DNA of 64,000 nucleotides from Streptomyces roseolilacinus (GTDB taxonomy: Bacteria; Actinomycetota; Actinomycetes; Streptomycetales; Streptomycetaceae): contig NZ_BMSV01000008.1 in assembly GCF_014649335.1 (NCBI RefSeq), positions 248,001-312,000 on the forward strand, in the 5' to 3' direction. The position numbers were made by a program, and so were the translations under genes. The first letter of the stretch is position 1, and the number at the start of each line of letters is the position of its first letter. This document shows, in pieces, positions 35,105 through 43,611 of this stretch. Below the pieces are notes generated by a model. That model was not told the origin of the DNA. It did not search any database and saw nothing but the letters and a program-made list of their open reading frames with translations.

Positions 35105-35397
35105 GCGTCACTCCTCACTGATCGTGCCTTCTCGATGGACTCCGCCGCGCTGTCCGGGCCGCGTACGCACTGCCCCGTGGCGTCCGGACGGTCGAGCCGG
35201 GCCACGCGGACGTCCGGCTCCCACGCGGCCGGGCCGGGCGTCCTTTCCCGTTTCCGGGTGGAGGCGCGGCCGGTGACGGGGTCCGGCGGAGGTCCGCCGC
35301 GGATCTCCTCCGGCTCCCGGGCCGAGTACGAGGTGGCGTCGGCACCCGACTGCCGCGGCCGGAGCGCCGGGTGTGGCCCGGATAAGCCGGTGCTCAT
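35092..35397 (-). CDS. Hypothetical 101-residue protein with TTA codon
   Basis: An unrecognised frame starting MSTGLSGPHPALRPRQSG. AGGTGGAG lies six bases before the ATG, and third positions are mostly G or C until the last dozen codons. The stop lies 13 bases inside the LLM gene, so it could be translationally coupled. Codon 5 is TTA (35383-35385), a codon read in Streptomyces only by the developmental bldA tRNA. It is Pro/Arg-rich without a known domain. It may be a real small protein or only a leader. Confidence 0.4.
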   Translation of the reverse strand: MSTGLSGPHPALRPRQSGADATSYSAREPEEIRGGPPPDPVTGRASTRKRERTPGPAAWEPDVRVARLDRPDATGQCVRGPDSAAESIEKARSVRSDAWAT

Positions 35398-36330
35398 CGG
35401 CTCACTCCACCTGTGACCGGAATGGAATTCCGTCCGGGGTGGTGCCGGTCGAGAACCCGACGGCACGGGTGGGGGAGGGTGGCGGGAAACGTCGGGGATT
35501 TCCGGTGGCGGATTCGGAATTCGTCATGGTGGGGCACCTGTCTTTCCGGGCTTTCGCGGTGCGTGGAACGGCGGCTCGTGAACGCGGTGATTTCGGTGGG
35601 GAAGGCGTCGCGATTCGTGCGGCCCGGCCGGTTCACGGGGCCGGGCACCGGTCGCGGGGCGCGGCGCGGCGGAACGACCGGGACCGGGCCGTCCCAACGG
35701 GGAGCGGGGGCCTCGCCCCGCCGTCCGCGGGAGACCGCTCGCCGCGGGCCCGTCCCGGTCGGGGCGCCGCCGGGTCCGCGGCCGGTGCCCCGCCGGCCCA
35801 CCGGTGCCGCCGGGAGGCGCCGGGAACCCGTCGTGACGTCGCCGTCCCGGCTGAAGCGCCCGTCACGTCACCGTTCACCACACCTCCTGGGAGCACTCGG
35901 GCACGGGCCGGGATCGGGGGTCGAGGGGGTCGGGGGCAGGGGGTCGGTCCGTACGGGCGGGCGGCTCGCCGGAGGGTGCTCGACGGTCGCCGATGACCTG
36001 TCGAACCGTCCCGCCGCCCGGTGGTCGTGCGCGCCTGCCGCCGTGGTGCCGGCCGGGCTCGTGCGGCCCTTTGCCGGCCCTTTCCGTGCCGACCCGATGA
36101 CCGTCCTTCGGATGAGGTGCCGGGGAACACCTCGCCCTATACGGCGAATCCAGACAGGAAACGAGAGTGACGGACCGGTTTTCGGCCAGTTTCCCCGCCC
36201 TGTGCCGAAGCCCCCACAACTGGGCTCAGGCGACGTCAGCTTCTCCCGAACTGAAGGGCTTGCGCAATGATCCATCGATTAGCATGCTTGATGGATGAAG
36301 ATGGAACTACAGCCTTAGGAGGCACGGGGG
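35398..36330. other. Long intergenic region
   Basis: About 930 bases with mixed base composition and no frame with convincing codon bias. AT-richer patches at 35420-35560 (repeated GGAATTC and GGAAATTCC-like strings) and at 36160-36330 look like promoters of the divergent LLM and LysR genes. An inverted repeat stands just before the LysR gene. I see nothing else assignable. Confidence 0.5.
36270..36296. promoter_or_regulatory. Inverted repeat, LysR-type operator
   Basis: ATCCATC (36270-36276) and GATGGAT (36290-36296) flank a core that contains the perfect palindrome AGCATGCT (36281-36288). It sits about 35-60 bases before the LysR start, where autoregulatory sites of this family usually lie. 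Confidence 0.55.
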
Positions 36331-37347
36331 ATGGCCGGCGCGGAAGACCCAGCCGTTCATCAGCTGCGGTCGTTGTTGGCGTTGTCCGAGGAACTGCATT
36401 TCGGCCGCGCGGCCGCACGGTTGTACCTCACCCAGCCCGCTCTCAGCCAGCAGATCCGCACCCTGGAACGGCGCCTGGGGGTCCAGCTGTTCACCCGCAC
36501 CAGCCGCAGGGTGCAACTGACCCCCCTGGGCCGGTCCCTGCTGCCGCTCGTCCGGAACGTGGTGGGGGCGGCGGACGAACTCCGTGACGCCGCCCGGCAC
36601 TCGGCGGCCGGCGCCGACGGGCTGGTCCTGCGGATCGGGCTCACCGACTGCGCCGCCACCCTGGCCGCCACGCGCACGGTGGTCGCCGCGCTCACCACCC
36701 TGCACCCCGGCCTGGAGGTCGACTTCCAGGTGCTCGACCTCGTCGAGCAGCCGCTGGCCCTGGCGCTGGGGAGGATCGACGCGGCCTTCGTGTACGGGCC
36801 GGTGGCCGCCGGTCTCCACGCCGAGCCGCTCACCGTCGAGCCGCGCGTGGTGTGCCTGTCCGCCTCCGACCCGCTCGCGCGGCGGCCGACGCTGCGGCTG
36901 GCGGACCTCGCCGACCGCTCCATGGTCGGCCTGGCGCCGGCGGTGTCCGTCGCCGAACGGCGGTTCTGGGGGATGGACCCCCGCCCCGACGGCACCCCGG
37001 TGCGCTACACCGACCACCACGTCATCCGGGTGGAGTCCCTGCTGTCCGCCGTCTCGTTGGACGGGGCCATCGCCTTCCTGCCCGCCGTCGCCGCCGAGTT
37101 GTTCCCCCGGCCCGACCTCCGCTACCGCCCCGTCGCCGACCTGGCGCCGTGCACCTTCAGCGTGGTCTGGCCCGAACGACGCCGGGAGAACCCCAACGTC
37201 GCCGTCCTGGCGGACGTCTGCCGCCGCCTGCGCGAGCGGGGGGAGCTCCCCCCGGGGACGATCCGGGGGCCCGACGAGCCGGCGGCGCCGTTCGGGACGG
37301 GACGGGAGGAGCATGCCGCGCACGCGGTCGCCCTGCCCTCCCGGTGA
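36331..37347 (+). CDS. LysR-family regulator
   Basis: A 338-aa LysR regulator. The N-terminal winged HTH reads LRSLLALSEELHFGRAAARL and YLTQPALSQQIRTLERRLGV, followed by a periplasmic-binding-like domain (LRIGLTDCAATLAAT). TAGGAGG lies about ten bases before the ATG. It is divergent, across a long gap, from the LLM/StyA/reductase operon, which is the most likely target. The effector is unknown. Confidence 0.9.
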   Translation: MAGAEDPAVHQLRSLLALSEELHFGRAAARLYLTQPALSQQIRTLERRLGVQLFTRTSRRVQLTPLGRSLLPLVRNVVGAADELRDAARHSAAGADGLVLRIGLTDCAATLAATRTVVAALTTLHPGLEVDFQVLDLVEQPLALALGRIDAAFVYGPVAAGLHAEPLTVEPRVVCLSASDPLARRPTLRLADLADRSMVGLAPAVSVAERRFWGMDPRPDGTPVRYTDHHVIRVESLLSAVSLDGAIAFLPAVAAELFPRPDLRYRPVADLAPCTFSVVWPERRRENPNVAVLADVCRRLRERGELPPGTIRGPDEPAAPFGTGREEHAAHAVALPSR

Positions 37348-37408
37348 GTATCCCGCTGGTGTGACGGCGCCACCGGGCCCCGAGGCCCGCTCGGTCGGCG
37401 ACGCGCGT

Positions 37409-37470
37409 CCGGGCGGCGGCGGTCGCCGCCCGGTCCGCCCCGCGCCGGGGCCGCCCCCGCGAGGGCGGCC
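37409..37470. terminator. Tandem hairpins between convergent genes
   Basis: CCGGGCGGCG/CGCCGCCCGG (37409-37418 with 37424-37433) is followed by GGCCGCCC/GGGCGGCC (37449-37456 with 37463-37470). The site lies between the stops of the LysR gene and the PH-like gene. Confidence 0.65.
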
Positions 37471-37479
37471 GGGCGGCCC

Positions 37480-37842
37480 CTAACCGGCCGAGGGGGTGAG
37501 GGCGTTCTCGATGAGGGCCACGGTGGCCCGGGGGTCCTCGACCTCGACGACGAGCCGGGCGTAGCGCTCGTCGCGGAGCTCGATGACGACGGCCCTGGAC
37601 CCGTCGTGCACGTCCCAGAAGACGCGCTCGCCGTCGAGGTGGAACGTCCCGGCGGTGATCACGCCGGGCAGGTGCGCGCCGGGTGCCCGGAACCCCTTGG
37701 GCTCCCTGACCGCGCCAGGGTCGGCGGTGGCGCCGCGTACGTTCTCCAGGGGGATCTCCAGGCGGCTCTTCAGCGCCCAGAGCTTGTCCAGTCCCTCGAT
37801 CTCCACGACCAGGGTGTCGTCGGTGGTGCGGATGCGTGCCAT
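37480..37842 (-). CDS. Conserved hypothetical, PH-like domain
   Basis: A 120-aa protein, almost all beta strands and one C-terminal helix: LVVEIEGLDKLWALKSRLEI, VITAGTFHLDGERVFWDVHD, AVVIELRDERYARLVVEVED, then ATVALIENAL. This pattern resembles bacterial PH-like proteins. Function is unknown. GAGGAG precedes the ATG by about eight bases. It lies 12 bases downstream of a TetR gene on the same strand, so the two are probably cotranscribed. Confidence 0.8.
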   Translation of the reverse strand: MARIRTTDDTLVVEIEGLDKLWALKSRLEIPLENVRGATADPGAVREPKGFRAPGAHLPGVITAGTFHLDGERVFWDVHDGSRAVVIELRDERYARLVVEVEDPRATVALIENALTPSAG

Positions 37843-37854
37843 GGGGGGGGCTCC

Positions 37855-38397
37855 TCAGTCTCGGGTCGGGGGAAGGGGGTCGAAGGGGGCGCCGCCGGAT
37901 CCGGCCGCGGCCCGCAGGCACAGGCGCAGCCCGAGGACCGTCGCGGTCGGCGCGTACGCGGGGTCCCGCGCCGCCCCGCCGGCGCCCGCCGTGGCGTGCG
38001 GGCCGGGGGCGACGGCCGCGTCGAGGTCCCGCAGGGCCCCGGCGACCTCGTGGGCCGCCTCGGGGTCCACCGGGGCGCGCTCGGCCATGGCCAGCAGCAG
38101 CAGGTCCAGGTCCGCGCCCCGGTCGGGCGAGGTGGCCAGGTCCCTGAGCGCCCCGGCCGGGTCGGGCGCCGCCCGTACCCGGGCCAGCAGCGGCCGGAGT
38201 CGGTGCTCCAGGTGCCACCGGAGCGCGGCCAGGTACAGCCCGCGTTTGCTGCCGAAGACCTTGTACAGGCTGTTGCGGTGTACGCCGAGGTGCGCCACCA
38301 GGTCGTCGACGGACACGCCGTCGTAGGCGCGGCGGGCGAACAGGTCCGCCGCCGCCTCGACCACCTCGGCCTCGTCGAATGTTCTCGGTCGGCCCAT
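37855..38397 (-). CDS. TetR-family regulator
   Basis: A 180-aa TetR repressor. The HTH is VSVDDLVAHLGVHRNSLYKVFGSKRGL, about residues 28-54; the C-terminal domain is short and Ala-rich. I chose ATG 38397 (MGRPRTFDEAEVVEAAADLF), the classic TetR start. A palindromic site lies 20-50 bases upstream, so it probably represses itself and the following PH-like gene. Confidence 0.9.
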   Translation of the reverse strand: MGRPRTFDEAEVVEAAADLFARRAYDGVSVDDLVAHLGVHRNSLYKVFGSKRGLYLAALRWHLEHRLRPLLARVRAAPDPAGALRDLATSPDRGADLDLLLLAMAERAPVDPEAAHEVAGALRDLDAAVAPGPHATAGAGGAARDPAYAPTATVLGLRLCLRAAAGSGGAPFDPLPPTRD

Positions 38398-38417
38398 GGG
38401 AGGACCGTAGACAGTAA

Positions 38418-38446
38418 AGGAACGATCAGTCAAGAACGATCGTTCC
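38418..38446. promoter_or_regulatory. TetR operator GAACGATCGTTC
   Basis: The perfect 12-bp palindrome GAACGATCGTTC (38434-38445) is preceded by a direct copy GGAACGATC (38419-38427). GGAACGATC also pairs with GATCGTTCC (38438-38446). The site is about 22-50 bases before the TetR start, typical for autorepression by one or two dimers. Confidence 0.75.
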
Positions 38447-38482
38447 TGAATCCCTCCCCCCGAGAGGCGCCCGGGCACGGCG

Positions 38483-38515
38483 AAGGCCGTGCCGGACGGT
38501 GTCCGGCACGGCCTT
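38483..38515 (-). terminator. icd terminator hairpin
   Basis: A perfect 15-bp stem AAGGCCGTGCCGGAC/GTCCGGCACGGCCTT with a three-base loop lies 15 bases past the icd stop on the minus strand. Confidence 0.85.
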
Positions 38516-38530
38516 CGCGGGCGTGGGGCG

Positions 38531-40750
38531 TCAGTTCAGCGACGCCAGGGCCTGGTTGAAGGTCCGCGACGGGCGCATGACCGCCGCCGCCTTCTCCGGG
38601 TCCGGCTGGTAGTAGCCGCCGATGTCGGCCGGCCGGCCCTGCGCCGCGATCAGCTCCTCGACGATCGTGCCCTCCTGCTCGGTGAGGGTCTTCGCGAGCG
38701 GCGCGAACGCCTCCGCGAGCGCGCTGTCGTCGGTCTGCCGCGCCAGCTCCTGCGCCCAGTACAGGGCGAGGTAGAAGTGGCTGCCGCGGTTGTCGATCCC
38801 GCCGACGCGGCGGGTCGGCGACTTGTCCTCGTTGAGGAACGTCGCGGTCGCGCGGTCCAGCGTGTCGGCCAGGACCTTGGCCCGGGCGTTGTCCGTGACC
38901 TGCGAGAAGTGCTCGAAGCTGACGGCCAGCGCGAGGAACTCGCCCAGGCTGTCCCAGCGCAGGTAGTTCTCCTTGACCAGCTGCTGGACGTGCTTCGGGG
39001 CGGAGCCGCCCGCGCCCGTCTCGAACAGGCCGCCGCCGTTCATCAGCGGGACGACCGACAGCATCTTGGCGCTCGTGCCGAGCTCCAGGATCGGGAACAG
39101 GTCGGTCAGGTAGTCGCGCAGCACGTTGCCGGTGACGGAGATGGTGTTCTCGCCGCGGCGGATGCGCTCCAGGGAGAACCGGGTCGCCTCGACCGGCGCC
39201 ATGATCTCGATCCGGAGGCCCTCGGTGTCGTGCTCCGCCAGGTACGTCCGGACCTTCTCGATCAGCTGCGCGTCGTGGGCGCGGGTCTCGTCCAGCCAGA
39301 ACACCGCCGGGTCGCCGGTGGCGCGGGCGCGGGTGACGGCCAGCTTCACCCAGTCCTTGATCGGCGCGTCCTTCGTCTGGCACATCCGGAAGATGTCGCC
39401 GCGGCTCACGGGCTGCTCCAGGACGACCTGGCCCGCCTGGTCCACGACGCGCACCGTACCGGGGGCCGCGATCTCGAAGGTCTTGTCGTGGCTGCCGTAC
39501 TCCTCGGCCTTCTGCGCCATGAGGCCGACGTTCGGGACGGAGCCCATCGTCGCCGGGTCGAAGGCGCCGTTGGCGCGGCAGTCCTCGATGACGGCCTGGT
39601 ACACGCCGGAGTAGCTGCTGTCCGGGAGGACCGCGAGCGTGTCGGCCTCCTTGCCGTCCGGGCCCCACATGTGGCCGGAGGTGCGGATCATGGCCGGCAT
39701 GGAGGCGTCGACGATGACGTCGCTCGGTACGTGCAGGTTGGTGATGCCGCGGTCCGAGTCGACCATGGCGAGGGCCGGGCCCTCGGCGAGCTCGGCGTCG
39801 AAGGACGCCTTGATCTCCTCGCCCTGCGGCAGCGCCTCCAGGCCCTTCAGGATCCCGCCGAGGCCGTCGTTCGGGCTGAGGCCGGCGCCGGCGAGCACGT
39901 CACCGTACGCGGCGAAGGTCTTCGGGAAGAACGCGCGGACCACGTGGCCGAAGACGATCGGGTCCGAGACCTTCATCATCGTGGCCTTCAGGTGGACGGA
40001 GAACAGCACGCCCTCGGCCTTGGCGCGGGCGACCTGCGCGGCCAGGAACGCGCGCAGCGCCTCGACGCGCATCACCGACGCGTCCACGACCTCGCCCGCC
40101 AGGACCGGCACGGACTCGCGCAGCACGGTCGTCGTGCCGTCCTCGCCGGCCAGCTCGATGCGCAGCGTGCCGTCCTCGGAGACCACCGCGGACTTCTCGG
40201 TGGACCGGAAGTCGTCGGCGCCCATCGTCGCCACGTTCGTCTTGGAGTCGGCCGTCCAGGCGCCCATGCGGTGCGGGTGCGCCTTGGCGTAGTTCTTGAC
40301 CGAGGCGGGGGCGCGGCGGTCCGAGTTGCCCTCGCGCAGGACCGGGTTGACGGCGCTGCCCTTGACCTTGTCGTACCGGGCGCGGATGTCGCGCTCCTCG
40401 TCCGTCTTCGGGTCGTCCGGGTAGTCCGGGAGGGCGTAGCCCTTCTCCTGCAGCTCCGCGACGGCGGCCTTCAGCTGCGGGATCGACGCCGAGATGTTCG
40501 GCAGCTTGATGATGTTGGCGCCGGGCGTCTTGGCGAGCTCGCCGAGCTCGGCCAGCGCGTCGTCGATGCGCTGGCCCTCCTGCAGGCGCTCCGGGAAGGA
40601 GGCGATGATCCGCCCCGCCAGCGAGATGTCGCGGGTCTCGACGCTGACGCCGGCCGTCGAGGCGTACGCCTGGACCACGGGCAGGAACGAGTACGTCGCC
40701 AGGGCCGGGGCCTCGTCAGTGTGGGTGTAGATGATGGTCGAGTCAGTCAC
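38531..40750 (-). CDS. icd: NADP-dependent isocitrate dehydrogenase, monomeric
   Basis: A TCA-cycle enzyme that converts isocitrate to 2-oxoglutarate with NADP. At 739 aa it has the length of the monomeric IDH-II class. Diagnostic blocks are TDEAPALATYSFLPVVQAY at the start, NVLREGNSDRR-like (NPVLREGNSDRRAP near residue 128), LKATMMKVSDPI near residue 255 and MNGGGLFETGAGGSAPKH near residue 575. GTG 40750 is chosen because the protein starts exactly like known members. A strong hairpin follows. It is divergent from a LysR gene. Confidence 0.96.
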   Translation of the reverse strand: MTDSTIIYTHTDEAPALATYSFLPVVQAYASTAGVSVETRDISLAGRIIASFPERLQEGQRIDDALAELGELAKTPGANIIKLPNISASIPQLKAAVAELQEKGYALPDYPDDPKTDEERDIRARYDKVKGSAVNPVLREGNSDRRAPASVKNYAKAHPHRMGAWTADSKTNVATMGADDFRSTEKSAVVSEDGTLRIELAGEDGTTTVLRESVPVLAGEVVDASVMRVEALRAFLAAQVARAKAEGVLFSVHLKATMMKVSDPIVFGHVVRAFFPKTFAAYGDVLAGAGLSPNDGLGGILKGLEALPQGEEIKASFDAELAEGPALAMVDSDRGITNLHVPSDVIVDASMPAMIRTSGHMWGPDGKEADTLAVLPDSSYSGVYQAVIEDCRANGAFDPATMGSVPNVGLMAQKAEEYGSHDKTFEIAAPGTVRVVDQAGQVVLEQPVSRGDIFRMCQTKDAPIKDWVKLAVTRARATGDPAVFWLDETRAHDAQLIEKVRTYLAEHDTEGLRIEIMAPVEATRFSLERIRRGENTISVTGNVLRDYLTDLFPILELGTSAKMLSVVPLMNGGGLFETGAGGSAPKHVQQLVKENYLRWDSLGEFLALAVSFEHFSQVTDNARAKVLADTLDRATATFLNEDKSPTRRVGGIDNRGSHFYLALYWAQELARQTDDSALAEAFAPLAKTLTEQEGTIVEELIAAQGRPADIGGYYQPDPEKAAAVMRPSRTFNQALASLN

Positions 40751-40782
40751 CGGGTGCTCCGCTCCACGTCTGTAACATTGCT

Positions 40783-40802
40783 CGACATCAAGATATCTCG
40801 TG
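40783..40802. promoter_or_regulatory. AT-rich dyad between icd and LysR
   Basis: GACATCAAGATATCTCG includes the palindrome AGATATCT (40791-40798) in an AT-rich patch between two divergent genes. It may be an operator or promoter core. No regulator is assigned; the pairing with the LysR protein is a guess. Confidence 0.35.
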
Positions 40803-40919
40803 ACCGACCCCCTCTCGACAGACCCCCTCCCACGGATTTCGTGGCGGTTTCCCGAGAGCGGCCCCATAGGTCTGGACCAGAGTCTTGCCCTGTCCGGGCG
40901 GGCCCGCGAAGCTCGCTCC

Positions 40920-41870
40920 ATGGACCTCGAGTTGCGGCACTTGAAGACGGTGCGGGCGATCGCCGACGCGGGCAGCCTCACCAAGGCCGCCACCGCGCTC
41001 GGCCTGGCCCAGCCCGCCCTCAGCGCCCAGCTGAAGCGGATCGAGCGCGCGCTGGGCGGGGCCCTGTTCGAGCGGGGGCGGCACGGCGTGAGGGCCACGC
41101 CCCTCGGCGAGCTCGTCCTGGAGCGGGCCAGGATCGTGCTGCCCGCCGTCAGCGAGCTCCAGCGGGACGCCGTGCGGTTCGCCAGGGGCGCCGCCGAGAG
41201 CGCGGGCAGCCGCTTCCGGCTCGGCGGCACGCACGGCCCGCTCCTCGGCGCCCTCGTCGACCGGCTCGCCGCCGCCCACCCCGGAGCCGCCGTCACCACC
41301 CACACCTCCTGGTCCGAGCGCGAGATCGCCGCCTGCGTCACCGAGGGCCGCCTCGACTACGCCCTGATCGGCGCCTGCGGCGCCAGCGCCCCGCCCGAGA
41401 ACGACCGGCTGGCCTGGACGGAGATCGCCACCGACCCCGTCTTCGTCATGCTGCCGACCGGCCACCCCCTCGCCGCCCGCGACCAGGTCGACCTCGCCGA
41501 CCTCGCCGACGCCGCGTGGGCCGACGTACCCGGCGACGGCTGCTTCGCCGACTGCTTCCACGCCGCCTGCGCCCGCGCCGGCTTCACCCCGGTCCGCGTG
41601 TACGAGACCGACACCGCCTCCTGCGTCCACCTGGCACAGGTCGGGCGGGCCGTCGGGCTCTGCCGCGCCACGTTCCCCGACACGGCCGGACTCGTCACCC
41701 GTCCGCTCGCCGGCACGCCCCTCGTGTGGCGGCACCTCATCGGCTGGCACCCGGCCGCGTCCGCCGCGCTCGCCGCGCCGTCCGTCGTCGCCCAGGCGCG
41801 CGCCGCGCACACCGAGGCGGCGGCCCGCAGCCGCAGTTACGCCGCCTGGAGGGCTTCGGCCCTCCCATAA
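40920..41870 (+). CDS. LysR-family regulator
   Basis: A 316-aa LysR regulator. The HTH is LRHLKTVRAIADAGSLTKAA and TALGLAQPALSAQLKRIERA in the first 45 residues, then a substrate domain (FRLGGTHGPLLGALVDRLAA). I chose ATG 40920 (MDLELRHL), the canonical LysR beginning, over an upstream in-frame start at 40800. It is divergent from icd and could regulate it or the downstream protease. Confidence 0.9.
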   Translation: MDLELRHLKTVRAIADAGSLTKAATALGLAQPALSAQLKRIERALGGALFERGRHGVRATPLGELVLERARIVLPAVSELQRDAVRFARGAAESAGSRFRLGGTHGPLLGALVDRLAAAHPGAAVTTHTSWSEREIAACVTEGRLDYALIGACGASAPPENDRLAWTEIATDPVFVMLPTGHPLAARDQVDLADLADAAWADVPGDGCFADCFHAACARAGFTPVRVYETDTASCVHLAQVGRAVGLCRATFPDTAGLVTRPLAGTPLVWRHLIGWHPAASAALAAPSVVAQARAAHTEAAARSRSYAAWRASALP

Positions 41871-41923
41871 CGCCGAAGAGAGGGAAAAGCGACATCTTCT
41901 GAGGGCCTTTCGGCAACACCTAC

Positions 41924-41947
41924 GGTTTCGGGACCCCCACCGAAACC
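41924..41947 (+). promoter_or_regulatory. Hairpin/dyad at protease ribosome site
   Basis: GGTTTCGG (41924-41931) and CCGAAACC (41940-41947) form an 8-bp dyad immediately before the GAGGAG ribosome site of the protease gene. It could be an operator over the promoter or an RNA hairpin close to the ribosome site. Confidence 0.5.
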
Positions 41948-41961
41948 GAGGAGAACACCAG

Positions 41962-43332
41962 ATGCTCCACAGACACGCCGGAGCCGCGTGGGCCGCCACC
42001 GCGGCGGCCGTCGGCGCGCTCGTGCTGACCGCGCTCCCCGGCGCGGCGGCCGCCGCGCCCTCCCCGCCCTCCACCACCCCGCCGGCGGCGGTGAGCATGG
42101 GCGCCGACAAGCCGTCCCCGGACGTACTCGCCGCGATGCAGCGGGACTTGGGGCTGAGCGCGCCCCAGGCCCAGCGGCGCCTGGTGAACGAGGCCGAGGC
42201 CGGTGCGGTGGCCGGCCGCCTCGGCGGCGTCCTCGGCGCGGACTACGCGGGCGCCTGGGTACGGGGTGCCGAGTCGGCGACGCTCACCGTCGCCACCGCG
42301 GACCCGGCCGACGCGCCGGCGATCCGGGCGGCCGGCGCCGAGGCCAGGGTCGTCCGCCACACCCTGGCCGCCCTCGACGCCGCCAAGACCGCCCTCGACC
42401 GGGCCGCGGCCCGCACCAACACCCTCGACGTGCCCGTCTGGTACGTCGACGTGCGCACCAACTCCGTCACCGTCCGCGCCGTCAGGCGGGCCGCCGCCGA
42501 GTCCTTCCTGCGGGCGGCCGGCGTCGACCGGTCCCTCGTCCGCGTCGAGGCGTCCGCCGAGCGGCCGCGCCCGGTGTACGACATCCGGGGCGGCGACGCG
42601 TACTACATGGGCGGCGGCCGCTGCTCGGTCGGCTTCGCCGTCACCAAGGGCACCCAGCACGGCTTCGCCACCGCCGGCCACTGCGGCCGCGTCGGCACCA
42701 CCACCACCGGCTTCAACCAGGTCGCGCAGGGCACCTTCCAGGGGTCCAGCTTCCCCGGCCGCGACATGGCGTGGGTGGCCGCGAACACCAACTGGCGCTC
42801 CACCCCCTACGTCAAGGGCGCGGGCGGCCAGAACGTCCGGGTCGCCGGGTCGACGCAGGCCGTCGTCGGCGCGTCGATCTGCCGGTCCGGGTCCACCACC
42901 GGCTGGCACTGCGGGACGATCCAGCAGCACAACACGAGCGTCACCTACCCGGAGGGCACGATCAGCGGCGTCACCCGCACGTCCGTGTGCGCCGAGCCCG
43001 GCGACTCGGGCGGCTCGTACATCTCCGGCAGCCAGGCCCAGGGCGTCACCTCGGGCGGCTCCGGCGACTGCCGGACGGGCGGCACCACGTACCACCAGCC
43101 GATCAACCCGCTCCTCCAGACGTACGGCCTCACCCTCACCACGACGGACCCCGGCGAGCCGGGTCCCGGTGACCCGCCGGACGAGCCGGGCGGCACGTGG
43201 GCGGCGGGCACCGTGTACGACGCCGGCGACCAGGTCACGTACGGCGGCGCGACCTACCGCTGCCTCCAGCCCCACCAGGCCCAGGTCGGCTGGGAGCCGC
43301 CGAACGTGCCGGCGCTCTGGCAGCGTCTCTAG
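41962..43332 (+). CDS. Secreted S1 protease with pro-region and chitin-binding module
   Basis: A streptogrisin-type serine protease of 456 aa. A signal peptide (to about residue 32, GAAAAAPS) precedes an alpha-lytic-protease prodomain needed for folding. The mature domain has the triad H240 (ATAGHCG), D268 (PGRDMAWV) and S349 (EPGDSGGS). After a Pro/Gly/Asp linker the last 50 residues (WAAGTVYDAGDQVTYGGATY, then RCLQPHQAQVGWEPP) form a ChiA-type carbohydrate-binding module. This domain order is that of streptogrisin C. GAGGAG precedes the ATG. Confidence 0.94.
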   Translation: MLHRHAGAAWAATAAAVGALVLTALPGAAAAAPSPPSTTPPAAVSMGADKPSPDVLAAMQRDLGLSAPQAQRRLVNEAEAGAVAGRLGGVLGADYAGAWVRGAESATLTVATADPADAPAIRAAGAEARVVRHTLAALDAAKTALDRAAARTNTLDVPVWYVDVRTNSVTVRAVRRAAAESFLRAAGVDRSLVRVEASAERPRPVYDIRGGDAYYMGGGRCSVGFAVTKGTQHGFATAGHCGRVGTTTTGFNQVAQGTFQGSSFPGRDMAWVAANTNWRSTPYVKGAGGQNVRVAGSTQAVVGASICRSGSTTGWHCGTIQQHNTSVTYPEGTISGVTRTSVCAEPGDSGGSYISGSQAQGVTSGGSGDCRTGGTTYHQPINPLLQTYGLTLTTTDPGEPGPGDPPDEPGGTWAAGTVYDAGDQVTYGGATYRCLQPHQAQVGWEPPNVPALWQRL

Positions 43333-43468
43333 GCACGGGGTCCCGCCGCGGGAACGTCACCTCGGCCAGGGTGTCCGGGCACCGGACCCCGCCCCCGCGC
43401 CCCCGCCCCGCACGGCGGGGAGCGCCCCTGCCCCCGGCCCCGGTCTGCCCCCGGCGCCGGGGGCAGGC

Positions 43469-43512
<44 letters not shown>

Positions 43513-43611
43513 GCGCAGATGCGGGGCGCCGGGCCGTCCGTACGGGGCGCGGGGTCCTCCGTCCGGCCGGTGGGCGTTGCCGGGCGGCGGGAGCGGGGGG
43601 ACGCTGGGGGC

